The notes beneath the pieces were generated by a model. The model searched no databases, had not been told where the DNA came from, and saw nothing but the letters and a program-made list of their open reading frames with translations. Both the position numbers and the translations under genes were made by a program. From Bdellovibrionales bacterium GWA2_49_15 (GTDB lineage: Bacteria > Bdellovibrionota > Bacteriovoracia > Bacteriovoracales > Bacteriovoracaceae), in NCBI GenBank assembly GCA_001769855.1, contig MEPP01000007.1, positions 1 to 64,000 on the forward strand: a stretch of 64,000 nt of DNA. The letters are read 5' to 3'. Position 1 is the first letter of the stretch, and each line of letters opens with the position of its first letter. Shown here in pieces: positions 34,401 through 42,389 of the stretch.

Positions 34401-35258
34401 CTTTAGGTCTTCCAGCCTATGCAGGACCATACGACGCTCAATTCGCCGTTTGATGGTATTGGATTTATAATAGCTGAAATCCACATGACACTGGTTTCGC
34501 AGCAAAAGAAAAATATGCCCGAGACTGTCTTGAGGTTTAAGGGGGGGCCCGTCCTCGGTCACAGTCGGCAAAGTGGGGGGGGCGATCGGCGCGACATAAG
34601 GGTGGTGGGAAATTCTCACGAGTTCTTGCGCGATTTTTTGCGGCGTGAGACTGAGATCGACGCTGCCAGAGGCGATAGCACTCTGAGGCATATTATCAAA
34701 TTTTGCTGACGTTGGAATTTGCGCGAAGGTGATTCCCCCTTCTGCTTTAATCGCCATCAGGCCCAAAGTTCCATCAGTTCCAGTTCCCGACAGGACTATC
34801 CCAATCGCCAAATTGCGCTGATCTTCCGCAAGGGAGCCAAAAAAAACATCAATCACCAAGTTTTGCCCGGGACTTTCCGAGCGCGGAGTGAGATGTAAAA
34901 CTCCATGCAAGATCTGCATGCTGAATCCTGGGGGGATGATATAGACCTTGTTAGGCTTTACAGTCATGCCATCTTTGACTTCTGTTACGATCATTTTTGT
35001 CGTACGGGAAAGAATTTCCTCAGACAAGCTATCGTGCTTGGGATCGAGATGCTGAATGAGCACAAACCCCATCCCTGTGTCAGTGGGCAGAGCTTGAAGC
35101 AGCTCTTTGATGGCCTCAAGCCCTCCGGCCGAGGCACCAATGCCAACAATGGGAAAGGTCATGGCCGGGGACTCAGGCGACCTTTCCATACTTGCCTCGG
35201 AAATCAAAGGCCCTTTTTCCCGTCGGGCCCGGAAAGCTTTTTGGGTTTTACTTTTCAT
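31422..35258 (-). CDS. CheB-CheR-PAS-histidine kinase-receiver fusion protein
   Basis: The 1278-residue protein contains, in order: a CheB methylesterase domain (VGIGASAGGLEAIKELLQAL, HLDPKHDS, GTGTDGT), a CheR methyltransferase (CSTGEEAYSMAICL, DLISCRNLLIYF), a long coiled coil repeating NEELQS/NEELE, a PAS region, a HisKA/HATPase kinase with LATLSHELRTPLTAILSWAQ, and a C-terminal receiver with HVLISDIAMPEEDGYGF. Such CheB/CheR/PAS/HK fusions act as global sensory hubs, often without flagellar genes nearby. The final LVPGPFR comes from the REP palindrome. The start at 35258 overlaps the response regulator's stop. Confidence 0.88.
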   Translation of the reverse strand: MKSKTQKAFRARREKGPLISEASMERSPESPAMTFPIVGIGASAGGLEAIKELLQALPTDTGMGFVLIQHLDPKHDSLSEEILSRTTKMIVTEVKDGMTVKPNKVYIIPPGFSMQILHGVLHLTPRSESPGQNLVIDVFFGSLAEDQRNLAIGIVLSGTGTDGTLGLMAIKAEGGITFAQIPTSAKFDNMPQSAIASGSVDLSLTPQKIAQELVRISHHPYVAPIAPPTLPTVTEDGPPLKPQDSLGHIFLLLRNQCHVDFSYYKSNTIKRRIERRMVLHRLEDLKAYTKFLAQTPGEVKALYDDILIHVTGFFRDPEAFEALKTIIFPKLLENRVPGTPIRIWVPGCSTGEEAYSMAICLLEFLGEKVSLTPIQIFATDVSERAILKARLGEYPENISGNVSGERLSRFFLKLEGKGYKIAKSIRDICVFSRHDVTSDPPFAKIDLISCRNLLIYFTPTLQKHVISIFNDSLASHGLLYLGKSETIGGASELFSVIDQVNKVYVKKNGSIAHKLRFPARTYVHEKKQFASAANTSVEGSIDLDKITEQTIQDEYPGVLVNEDMEILQVRGRLTPFVELVPGIPRFNLLKMAHPKLLRELRKGLQEAEKTKAPFRREELSIPQGRRVRSFNLNVIPVKHPPNSKKLLYLVLFEKKSAAKLKKKRKLPLKTKGQKEPSTYELEQELAELQEYQHSLVKKFENTQEDLSAANEELQSANEELQSTNEELETAKEELQSGNEELTTVNDELQTRSVEQLQTTNDLINILGSVEIPILMLSNDRRIRRFNPVAGKALNLIDADVGRPLSDLRLNLTSPSGPIDLEKMVSATIETVVSQEIEVQDVTGHWFRLQMRPYKTVENKIDGVVLALIDIDSLKMSLKEVRLARSEAEKANRAKDLFLATLSHELRTPLTAILSWAQMLRSGKLNADMSKHAMEVIEESGKIQATLINELLDVSRIVAGKVALETGELDPATVVSAAIETVRPTAQAKAILIETFFAPNVGTIMADPTRLRQVFCNLLTNAIKFSAPQSKVSVSVKRINEKDGETAMAVISVADSGKGIDAEFLPQIFNRFSQEDSSSTRLQGGLGMGLAIAKDLVELQGGTIRAESLGSGHGATFTVIFPIKSNQTLPAPQGIDDQLKNSANRDTRPLRLDGVRVLIVEDEANTREAFGEMLRLVGAEVKLAESAHEGLRIFQQFRPHVLISDIAMPEEDGYGFIKKVRALPADNGGNTPALAITAYAGPEDIKRVLSAGFQAHLAKPVDGQNLAKNVLQLVPGPFR

Positions 35259-35680
35259 CACGGCTTCCCTACTGTTCCAACTTCAATAAATCGACGAACG
35301 CTGGCGACAAATTTATCGTTATCAATAGGCTTCCTAATGAGCCCCACGGCCTTACTTGGAGGGACCTCATCCATGCCCGTCACAAAAACTACCGGAACCA
35401 TCTGGATAAGGTCCGGCCTTTTTTCTTCAAGCACTCGTAAGAACTCAGCACCAGACATGTCCTCCAGGCGAAAATCGAGAAGGATTAAGTCAGGTGCCTC
35501 AATTTTAAGCAGCGTGGAAAAGGCTTCCTCCCCACTTTGGGCCGTGACAACCTCATAATTATTCATTTCAAGTAAAACTTTATACATTAATAAAATGATG
35601 CCCTCGTTATCTATGACGAGGATTCTTTTTTTCTGGGCCAGCGGCTTCCCTTGAATCTCAGGTTCTGTCGATTTCATCAT
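35258..35680 (-). CDS. response regulator receiver protein
   Basis: The product has about 140 residues and is a single receiver domain: VIDNEGII with the acidic pocket, the phosphorylatable Asp in LILLDFRLEDMSGAEFL, a Thr in VVFVTGMDE and a Lys in IRKPIDNDKF. There is no output domain. The ATG at 35680 was preferred to one at 35746 because the receiver fold begins soon after it. The stop overlaps the start of the large hybrid kinase, which probably phosphorylates it. Confidence 0.85.
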   Translation of the reverse strand: MMKSTEPEIQGKPLAQKKRILVIDNEGIILLMYKVLLEMNNYEVVTAQSGEEAFSTLLKIEAPDLILLDFRLEDMSGAEFLRVLEEKRPDLIQMVPVVFVTGMDEVPPSKAVGLIRKPIDNDKFVASVRRFIEVGTVGKP

Positions 35681-35747
35681 TTTATCTCGCTCTAATACAT
35701 TACTGTGTCCTTGATTTATATGCCATATATTCCGAGGAGAAACCACA

Positions 35748-36791
35748 CTATTTGTCCTTTTTCATCAAAACATCCATCCACACTTGACACATAGACAAGA
35801 ACAAAGCGGCCACCAGGGGACCGATAAGGACGCCCAAAGGGCCAAAGACCTGAATTCCCCCCACCACTGAAATAAGTCCGAGCAGCGGGTGCAGTTGATC
35901 GTTTGAACTTTTTAGGACTAGGGCCCTGATCACATTATCAATCAAGCTTGTGATGACCCCGATAATAATCATCAAGACAATCTTTAGAACGGAACCTTTA
36001 AACAAGAGATAGATCACACCTGCCGCCCAAACGGGCAACGATCCGACAAAAGGAATAAACGACAGGATAAAGGTGGCGCCAGAGGCCAAGAAAGCGTTAG
36101 GAATATTCAAGGCCAAAAAACCGAAGAGAATGATAATACTTTGCCCCGAGGCCGCCAGAAAAGATGCGAGGATCGCCACTCTTGAAATTTCGTTCGAAGA
36201 GGTTAGCAAACTTTTTTTGATATAATCATCCAGTGGAATCAGATTCGAAATATAAAGCTTGATTTTGTCACCATTCAGTAGAAACACAAGGAAACTCAGC
36301 AAAATAAAAATTGCGTCTATAATTAACGACGGAATTTGTGCCGCGAGATTCAAGACAATGCCACTGACGGTTTCAGTGATAATTTTGGCCGAGCTTCTCA
36401 GCTCTTCGTCGAAAGAAACGGGATCAGAGATTAAGTAGCTTAAAATTGGCCAACTTTTCAAGTAATTGGCGACGGATTCAAAAGAGAGCTGCGAAGAGGA
36501 GATAAGATGAGCAAATTTTCCGGTCTCCACGATCAATTTCTGGATAAAAAAGAAGAGGGGAACAATCATCATGATAAGAAGAAAAATCATCAAAAGATAC
36601 GCCGATAATTTCGGGTTTATCTTTTTTGCAATCATCATGTTTTGCAACGGTTTGGAGAGATGGGCCAAAAGTGCGCCGACAATGATGGCCATAAGAAAAC
36701 TTGAAACAATTTTAAAAGAAATTATAATAACGATCGTAAAGAGCACGAAAAATGAAATTTTTGAAAATCTATTGCTCTCTAACAAATTCAT
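35748..36791 (-). CDS. AI-2E family transporter (PerM/TqsA-like)
   Basis: The 347-residue inner-membrane protein has eight predicted helices and the family's conserved regions, including the central NIPNAFLASGATFILSFIPF and VGSLPVWAAGVIYLL, and the end GIQVFGPLGVLIGPLVAAL. Family members export autoinducer-2, sodium or other small solutes; the actual substrate cannot be read. The next gene in the same direction is about 100 bases further along. Confidence 0.88.
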   Translation of the reverse strand: MNLLESNRFSKISFFVLFTIVIIISFKIVSSFLMAIIVGALLAHLSKPLQNMMIAKKINPKLSAYLLMIFLLIMMIVPLFFFIQKLIVETGKFAHLISSSQLSFESVANYLKSWPILSYLISDPVSFDEELRSSAKIITETVSGIVLNLAAQIPSLIIDAIFILLSFLVFLLNGDKIKLYISNLIPLDDYIKKSLLTSSNEISRVAILASFLAASGQSIIILFGFLALNIPNAFLASGATFILSFIPFVGSLPVWAAGVIYLLFKGSVLKIVLMIIIGVITSLIDNVIRALVLKSSNDQLHPLLGLISVVGGIQVFGPLGVLIGPLVAALFLSMCQVWMDVLMKKDK

Positions 36792-36892
36792 AAATATCCA
36801 GTGCCGGTCATTTGCTATTTAGATTATTTTCAAAGACCCAAATTCACGTTGATAAATAATTTTGTCCGCGGTGATTTTCATCCTGATTAAAG

Positions 36893-37972
36893 TCAGAACC
36901 CCAAGGATACACCCATCCCAAAGTACTCAACCTTATTATTATAAAACTGGCCGTGCGGATCATACCCTTTATACCATTCTGCCAGAATTCGCAGACGCCG
37001 CTGCCCGGGATTGGGATGACCGAACTCGAGGCCAATCTTGGCACTGGTGTCCTGGGCCCAGCTATGTTCCTCGAAGCTCTTTATATCAACACCCGCCACC
37101 AATCGACCATTTCCCATGAGCGGCCTTTGACCGTAGTACTCGACACCCCAATGGGTCATTTTCTGCTTGAGGTCCCCAGGCTCCTTGTGGATAAGATATT
37201 CCCCGCCGCCATAAACTCGGTAACCGCGCCATTCGAGAGAATAGATAAGTTCGAGTGCTTCGAAGCTGAGATTAACACGCTCAGCAGGATTAATACTCTG
37301 AAGAAATTCATCTCCCAAGTGTGAGCTTTGGTGATAAATGCGAAAGCGAAGCGAATTGGGGCCATAGCGATAGGTAACAGGGACCCCAATAATATAATCT
37401 GCGTTGATAAGGTTATAGGAAGGTGTATTCATATTGAACTGTGCAAAGATGCCGCCCGCCACACTAAGTTGCAGTCCGTCTCCCTCGCGGGCGCCTAAGA
37501 AACGAAGCATGCCGAATGATTCTCCGAAGCCGACGGCCGCCATGGTGTATCGCCCACTCGTAGATTTGAATCGGTTCAAGGTCACAAAGAACTGGGGCCA
37601 CTTCGGGTCGGCGATTTGTGGTCGAAAGAGATCGCCGGTCGGAAAGGCCTCCGTGTTACCAGTTATCCCTAAAAATGTACTTTCGTCTCCCTGTTTTACA
37701 AAAAATGTGATTCCTTTTAATCCTTCAATCGTGCGCAGCCGCTTATCAGCTTCCTCTTGATTGGCAGGCGCTACATCGTTAAGCAAGGTAATCGTCGCCA
37801 TCCTGTTCACGATTTTTAAACTGTAACTGCCTCTCTCCCAATGCAAATCTCGCTCAAGGATGGAAGCGATATAGCCCGTCAGAAATTCATCGCCGCCCCT
37901 ATCCTCGGCCGACAAAGACTGAGATCGGCCAAGAAACATGAGTAAGGTTGCGATAAGCAATACTATGGGCAT
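36893..37972 (-). CDS. DUF1207 outer-membrane protein with BON-like N-terminus
   Basis: The 359-residue product has a signal peptide (MPIVLLIATLLMFLGRSQSL), a BON-like segment (YSLKIVNRMATITLLNDVA, then LRTIEGLKGITFFV) and a C-terminal DUF1207 domain with beta strands rich in aromatic residues (YHQSSHLGDEFL, YRVYGGGEYLIHKEPGD, GVEYYGQRPL). The last strand ends in Phe, as expected for a barrel. Function unknown. Confidence 0.75.
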   Translation of the reverse strand: MPIVLLIATLLMFLGRSQSLSAEDRGGDEFLTGYIASILERDLHWERGSYSLKIVNRMATITLLNDVAPANQEEADKRLRTIEGLKGITFFVKQGDESTFLGITGNTEAFPTGDLFRPQIADPKWPQFFVTLNRFKSTSGRYTMAAVGFGESFGMLRFLGAREGDGLQLSVAGGIFAQFNMNTPSYNLINADYIIGVPVTYRYGPNSLRFRIYHQSSHLGDEFLQSINPAERVNLSFEALELIYSLEWRGYRVYGGGEYLIHKEPGDLKQKMTHWGVEYYGQRPLMGNGRLVAGVDIKSFEEHSWAQDTSAKIGLEFGHPNPGQRRLRILAEWYKGYDPHGQFYNNKVEYFGMGVSLGF

Positions 37973-38099
37973 TTAATTAACTTACTCGCAATGAATGAAA
38001 ATCATAGGTGAACTAAATCACGCATCATAAAAGCATTACTCAAGGTGCTCCTGCGCTTTTTCAAATATCTTAAGTCAAACAATAAAAAAGGCGGTTCAG

Positions 38100-38249
38100 A
38101 TGTTATACCCGATTGCACTTGTCCTGATTATCTTTTGGATTTTGGGTATGGTTTCATCCTACACCATGAGCGGATTTATCCATATTCTGTTGGTTGTCGC
38201 CATCATCATGGTCCTTTTGCGTGTGATCGGCGGGAGAAAAGCGATATGA
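38100..38249 (+). CDS. lmo0937-family small membrane protein
   Basis: This 49-residue gene starts at ATG 38100 and overlaps the next by four bases (ATGA). It encodes MLYPIALVLIIFWILGMVSS and a second helix (IHILLVVAIIMVLLRVI) ending GGRKAI. The pattern is that of lmo0937/DUF5670 membrane proteins, common in stress-associated gene sets. No strong ribosome site is seen, only AAGGCGG. Confidence 0.85.
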   Translation: MLYPIALVLIIFWILGMVSSYTMSGFIHILLVVAIIMVLLRVIGGRKAI

Positions 38250-38452
38250 ACAAAGCACTTTCAGTGGCGCTCCTGGTGGTCTCAGTTTTTTTAATCATCT
38301 GGGGCGTCAGTGCCATGGAATCCTTTAGCTCTGATGTATCGCGCTTCTTCACAGGGTCACCAACCAATAAGGCCGTGTACCTTATGATTGGTGGATTAAT
38401 CGCAGGCATTGTAGGGCTATTTGGTGTGGTACGGGGTGGAAAGGTAAATTAA
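38246..38452 (+). CDS. DUF3185 small membrane protein
   Basis: The 68-residue product matches the DUF3185 pattern: MNKALSVALLVVSVFLIIWG in the first helix, then a loop with ESFSSDVSRFFTGSPTN and a second helix (YLMIGGLIAGIVGLFGVV). The start overlaps the stop of the previous gene by four bases, so the two are translationally coupled. Function unknown. Confidence 0.85.
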   Translation: MNKALSVALLVVSVFLIIWGVSAMESFSSDVSRFFTGSPTNKAVYLMIGGLIAGIVGLFGVVRGGKVN

Positions 38453-38487
38453 TTTAAGCTTACAACTTAAGCACCAAGGAGCAAAAA

Positions 38488-38553
38488 ATGGGATTTATTA
38501 TCGCAGTCTTACTGGTTGTTGTTTTAGTGTTGGTCATCATACGATTGACATAG
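38488..38553 (+). CDS. 21-residue single-helix membrane peptide
   Basis: A short open frame starts at ATG 38488, six bases after AAGGAG (38476-38481), and ends with TAG at 38551-38553. The product MGFIIAVLLVVVLVLVIIRL plus Thr is one hydrophobic helix. The near-perfect ribosome site and two-base gap to the following ABC gene show it is a real translated gene of the operon. The function could be a transporter accessory or translation coupling. Confidence 0.75.
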   Translation: MGFIIAVLLVVVLVLVIIRLT

Positions 38554-38555
38554 AC

Positions 38556-39248
38556 GTGCAAATCGAAGTCCGCAATCTTACTAAAGTCTATAATGATACA
38601 AGAGGACTTTTTCCAATAAGTTTTGAGATCTCGAAAGGTGAGTTGATTGCCATCGTCGGCCACAATGGAGCAGGAAAATCAACGCTCCTCAAAATCCTAG
38701 CAAGCTGGCTCCTTCCCGACAGTGGCACTGTTGTAATTGACGGTATCAACCTAAACGACAGAATGTCTATCGTGAAGAAAATCGGGTTCGTCCCGGAAAC
38801 GCCCAATCTTTTTGATCTCTTTTCCGTCGAGTACAATTTAAAGCTATTTGCCCGTCTTTCAAAAGTCCCATTCACGCGCGTTGACGAAATGTTGAAAGAA
38901 TTTGATCTAAGCTCTTTTAGTAAAAATAAAATACAGATTTTATCGAAAGGATTAAAGCAGCGAGTAAGTATCGTCCGTTCACTTTTGGCCAACCCACCGA
39001 TACTTCTTTTTGATGAACCGACCTCCGGCCTAGATTTCGAGATGACAAAAGGTATTTATAAGCTGCTCAATAATTTTCATGCTCAGGCAAAAACAATCAT
39101 CTTCACCTCACATCGGCCGGAGGAGATAAGAGACCTCGCCACACGCATCTTGGTTCTTCATCAGGGACGTTTAATTTTCGATGACTCAACTGAGCAATAT
39201 TTCCGATCACAGACTCACCATGAGCTATACGAAGAGTTATACGCCTAA
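38556..39248 (+). CDS. ABC transporter ATP-binding protein
   Basis: The start is GTG at 38556, two bases after the upstream peptide's stop, so translation is coupled. The 230-residue protein has Walker A GHNGAGKST, the signature LSKGLKQRVSI and Walker B LLFDEPTSGLD followed by the switch His in FTSHRPEE. It lacks extra domains and belongs with NatA-like exporters or antibiotic/ion ABC proteins. The next gene is its permease. Confidence 0.9.
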   Translation: MQIEVRNLTKVYNDTRGLFPISFEISKGELIAIVGHNGAGKSTLLKILASWLLPDSGTVVIDGINLNDRMSIVKKIGFVPETPNLFDLFSVEYNLKLFARLSKVPFTRVDEMLKEFDLSSFSKNKIQILSKGLKQRVSIVRSLLANPPILLFDEPTSGLDFEMTKGIYKLLNNFHAQAKTIIFTSHRPEEIRDLATRILVLHQGRLIFDDSTEQYFRSQTHHELYEELYA

Positions 39249-40276
39249 TGATAAGAAAAATTTTGACATTAACCTTAAATGATTTGGCCACGGCCTTCAA
39301 GAACAAGACAATGTATCTCATTGTTATTATCCCCTTGTTTGTTTTTACCTCTTTAAAGTTGATTGACCGCCAAAATGTTAACTTCCAAAGGCTGCGCGTC
39401 GGACTTATCCAGACAGAAACGTATAATCCCGTTATGGTACGGGCCATTGAATCGGCCAGCACGATATTCTCGATTTCATTATTCTCGAATGCCGAAGAAA
39501 GTAAACGATGGTTAAAAGAGAAGAAAATTGATGGCGTCCTAATAAGTTCTGAAAAAGGCCAAGACAGCTTAGGCCTTGTCGTGTTGAAGAAAGACTCTCA
39601 CATAACGCTCTCCATCGTGGAGGCCATTTCAGCCGTGCAAGAAGCAAGCGAAGGCCGGCGGTTAAGCTGGATCTCTGAGATTAAACCACTGCAGGAAAGT
39701 GAAATTCAAAAACAGAGTTTGCCTACCTGGGTGCTCATGTTAGTTTTATTGATAAGTTTTATTATCATACCGGCGCAGGTTGCCGAAGAAAAAGAAAAGA
39801 AACTGCTGCTGGCACTGTTGCAAACCCCTATCCGCGAAGTTGACTGGCTTTTGGCAAAATTATTTTTTGGGATGATATTAATTATCATCGCGGTCATTTT
39901 TCTCCACCTCCTTGGAAGATTTGAAGTTGAAAATATCATCAGCTATGCTGTCTATCTTGGCCTCGGGAGTTTTTGCTTTACTTCATACGGAATTCTTTTG
40001 GGTTTTTTATGTCGCAATCAAGCAAGTGCAAGGACCTTAGGTGTTATTTTCTATCTCCCAAACATTCTTCCCTCGGCCTTATCAGATTTTTCGACCAAGC
40101 TTACCGCGATCGCGCCATTTTTAACCTCTTATCAGTTTTACAAACCGGTTCGAGCAATCTTACTCGACGGCGAGCATATCTCAACTCTTTCTTACGAATG
40201 GTTATTCTTACTTTTGTCTGGTCTGTTTACCTTTTTTTGTTCCTATCAACTCGCAAAAAAAAGATGGCTGATGTAA
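39248..40276 (+). CDS. ABC-2 type transporter permease (NatB-like)
   Basis: The 342-residue protein has an N-terminal helix, a large extracytoplasmic domain (VGLIQTETYNPVMVRAIESA), and five C-terminal helices with the ABC-2 order, including VLMLVLLISFIIIPAQVAEE and EKEKKLLLALLQTPIREVDW, which contact the ATPase. It overlaps the ATPase gene by one base. The substrate is unknown; Na+ export, a peptide or a lipid are possible. Confidence 0.82.
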   Translation: MIRKILTLTLNDLATAFKNKTMYLIVIIPLFVFTSLKLIDRQNVNFQRLRVGLIQTETYNPVMVRAIESASTIFSISLFSNAEESKRWLKEKKIDGVLISSEKGQDSLGLVVLKKDSHITLSIVEAISAVQEASEGRRLSWISEIKPLQESEIQKQSLPTWVLMLVLLISFIIIPAQVAEEKEKKLLLALLQTPIREVDWLLAKLFFGMILIIIAVIFLHLLGRFEVENIISYAVYLGLGSFCFTSYGILLGFLCRNQASARTLGVIFYLPNILPSALSDFSTKLTAIAPFLTSYQFYKPVRAILLDGEHISTLSYEWLFLLLSGLFTFFCSYQLAKKRWLM

Positions 40277-40338
40277 ATTAGTATGCCATCTCTCAATACG
40301 ACAGGCGCTTTTCAACATCGCTTGAATTCTGAGTTTTT

Positions 40339-40347
40339 TGCTATAAT
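40339..40347 (+). promoter_or_regulatory. extended -10 promoter for the secreted protein at 40393
   Basis: TGCTATAAT (40339-40347) is a perfect extended -10 element. A TTGAAT box (40322-40327) lies only 14 bases upstream, so the extended -10 probably acts alone. Transcription would start near 40354, giving a leader of about 40 bases with AGGAG (40381-40385) before the ATG at 40393. Confidence 0.5.
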
Positions 40348-40392
40348 TCATGACTTAATTATCCATACGCATCTACATTAAGGAGAAAAGTT

Positions 40393-40917
40393 ATGAAGTT
40401 TTTGAAGTGGTTATTTGTCCTGGCCTTTTTATCCGCCATCCCGTTTGCCATGGCAAATGAAAAATACTCAAGTCTAGAAAAGTATGAAAGTGTGGTTCTT
40501 ACTTTTGCCAAAGGCGATCCTACTCTATCAGCGGCCGAGACCACCAAACTCCGAACAATTATTCAGCATGCCCTGATGACCGGGGACATCACAAGAGCTG
40601 AAGTCGCGGCCTGGTCGGATCTGCCACATCAGGAAAATGAAAATTTATCCCAGCCTAATCGCGACCTGGCGGACATGCGTCTGCAAAGTGTGAAAAATGA
40701 ACTCAGCAAAGACGTGGGAAGCACAAAGAAAATCTCACTGCATAACATGGCAACCACCTCACACTGGCTCGGCAGGAATTTCCACAGCTCTGAAGCAGAG
40801 CTTGATGCCGTTTTTGCCAAGAAAACCAGTGACGCAATGGAACGTCATGCTTTCAAACTCATAAAGAAAGATGGTGCCCCTTCGAAAGCAATTGTGGTCT
40901 TTAAAGTTCGAAAATAG
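40393..40917 (+). CDS. secreted protein of unknown function
   Basis: The 174-residue product has a signal peptide (FLKWLFVLAFLSAIPFAMA) with cleavage after AMA. The mature part is helical and polar, with no Cys and no recognised domain (LSAAETTKLRTIIQHALM, NELSKDVGSTKKISLHN). It has its own promoter and ribosome site AGGAG. A REP palindrome follows the stop after six bases and separates it from the convergent CsbD gene. Confidence 0.55.
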   Translation: MKFLKWLFVLAFLSAIPFAMANEKYSSLEKYESVVLTFAKGDPTLSAAETTKLRTIIQHALMTGDITRAEVAAWSDLPHQENENLSQPNRDLADMRLQSVKNELSKDVGSTKKISLHNMATTSHWLGRNFHSSEAELDAVFAKKTSDAMERHAFKLIKKDGAPSKAIVVFKVRK

Positions 40918-40923
40918 CATGTA

Positions 40924-40974
40924 GTGCCAGGTCCCTTTCGTTAACTAGATGGGTTAACGAAAGGGACCTGGCAC
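40924..40974. repeat. REP-like perfect palindrome, copy 2
   Basis: The left arm of 22 bases, GTGCCAGGTCCCTTTCGTTAA then C (40924-40945), and its exact reverse complement (40953-40974) enclose a seven-base loop TAGATGG. The outer arm is the same GTGCCAGGTCC motif as the copy at 31391. It lies between two convergent genes and can serve as a bidirectional terminator. Confidence 0.88.
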
Positions 40975-40983
40975 CTCTAAGGA

Positions 40984-41238
40984 CTAGTGCTTCAAACTTT
41001 TTTTAACTTCTTTAACCGCCTTTTCTTTTTGATCTTCGAATCGTTTTAAAATGCCGGTCAGCTTCTTGTCGTAACCCTCTTTAGTTTTGCCATATTTCTG
41101 CTGGATGAGCCCACTGATTGCCTTGGCATCGCCCTTGGTTTTATCAAGGTCATCATCGGTCAGTTTGCCCCAGGCCTTTTGAACTTCACCTTTAATCTCG
41201 CGCCATTTTCCTTTGATGGTATCCTCATTGAGTTTCAT
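40984..41238 (-). CDS. CsbD family stress protein
   Basis: The 84-residue hydrophilic protein has the CsbD signature KLNEDTIKGKWREIKGEVQK and KLTDDDLDKTKG followed by a short second motif (LIQQKYGKTKEGYDKKL). It is abundant in general stress responses in many bacteria, with unknown molecular action. Its ATG overlaps the upstream DUF1328 stop by one base (TAATG), so both genes are translated together. Confidence 0.9.
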   Translation of the reverse strand: MKLNEDTIKGKWREIKGEVQKAWGKLTDDDLDKTKGDAKAISGLIQQKYGKTKEGYDKKLTGILKRFEDQKEKAVKEVKKSLKH

Positions 41239-41435
41239 TATTTTGCTCCTTTGTGTTGGGTTAGGTTATTGCCTTTGCCGGTAAAAATTCCCGCAAAAAA
41301 TGAAAGAACCGCAAGAACTAAAAATACCACTAAAAGTGTTTTCCCGATTTCGATGGAAAGCCCCGCGACTCCATAGGCGCCGAATACAATAGCGACGATG
41401 GCGAGCACAAAAAAAGCAATTGCCACTCGAACCAT
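41238..41435 (-). CDS. DUF1328 small membrane protein
   Basis: The 65-residue product begins MVRVAIAFFVLAIVAIVFGA with a second hydrophobic stretch (LLVVFLVLAVLSFFAGIF), the DUF1328 pattern. A strong AAGGAGG precedes the ATG. It is a near-paralogue of the gene at 27030-27209. The pairing with CsbD suggests stress-linked envelope function. Confidence 0.9.
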   Translation of the reverse strand: MVRVAIAFFVLAIVAIVFGAYGVAGLSIEIGKTLLVVFLVLAVLSFFAGIFTGKGNNLTQHKGAK

Positions 41436-41576
41436 AATTTACCTCCTTTTTTGTTACAATAAGTTAATTGGACCTGAATTTTTAGACATGATATATGAGT
41501 ATGATCAACGCAATGGCTCGTTATCCTCACGAGTGCCGAAGTCTTCGATTATTTATCAAAAAGTTGAATATCATCA

Positions 41577-41981
41577 TTAGAAATGCCCTCGCGCGTGATG
41601 GGCGTGACAGAGTAAGCGCAGATTCTCCATCGCATGAGTCCCGCCTTGTGGGCATAGGGCACGCGATGATGAATCTGCAAAAAATGCCGTGAAACGCAGC
41701 CGGGATATTGGCATCGTGAATCTGCTTGGGCCTACAGCGCTTTCCTGATCGCCATCGGAATCGCGCGAGTTTGCTTTCTTACCTGCGCCGGCGCGGGTAG
41801 AAAATCCGGCGCCAGCATTTTTTTATGTCCAGGATGGACGGTATGCCGAGGTGAGCAGGAGCGATCATCGGCCCACCTCGCGCAGATGATGCAAAACTTT
41901 CGACATGATTTCCCGTTCGCGCTCCACCAAAACTTTGGTGTCGTTTAATAAAACCTGATCGACCACGTGACGTAAATCCAT
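41577..41981 (-). pseudogene. HNH endonuclease, Bdellovibrio-type, decayed
   Basis: The start at 41981 has a full AGGAGG site and reads MDLRHVVDQVLLNDTKVLVE, then IMSKVLHHLREVGR, the same family N-terminus as the gene at 2493-3217. It stops at a TGA near 41865. Further downstream an interrupted frame reads TRAIPMAIRKAL, a TAG, then CQYPGCVSRHFLQIHHRVPY with the HNH core, and after a frameshift GGTHAMENLRLLCHAHHARG to a stop at 41579-41577. The middle of the gene is missing, and stop and frameshift mutations split the rest. Confidence 0.72.
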
Positions 41982-42389
41982 AAAGGCCTCCTTCTTTTTC
42001 ACTCTTATAGCACGATAATTTCCCTCAAATTTTTCTCGCAAAAACCACCCTGGCAAACGGCGAAGATTTCTCCGCACCAAGCTTGCTGAAGAAAATTTCT
42101 GAACGGGCGTAAAGGCAAAATAAAGCGCGCTGGGTGCACCTTACGCAGGGTCGTAGAGCGAAACTATTTTTGCAAGAACCCCACGACGGGAACCTCGCAA
42201 GCAGAATCTTTCAAAAAAATAAAATGTTTAGCTTCGCTAGTCTTCGACCAAAAATGAAACGGCCCTGACCATTCTTCAGACGGATTTACCCCCAACTGAA
42301 CTTTTTCACTCCCTTGTGACGCCCAACCCCTCGAAATTTCATCTGGTCGGGTCGCTCTAGCTGGCATCACTTTTGCTTTCTTTTCTCCT
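41982..42389. other. gene-free stretch upstream of the S1 protease
   Basis: No supported gene is seen. A 68-residue minus-strand frame at 42164-42370 has no ribosome site and no family resemblance, so I do not call it. The last bases (CTTTTCTCCT) before the ATG at 42390 offer no clear Shine-Dalgarno. I see no promoter that I would defend. Confidence 0.4.

Noticed and set aside
42164-42370. 68-residue minus-strand open frame upstream of the S1 protease
   Set aside because: No ribosome site, no recognisable family, and it starts 20 bases from the protease start on the opposite strand. It may be chance.
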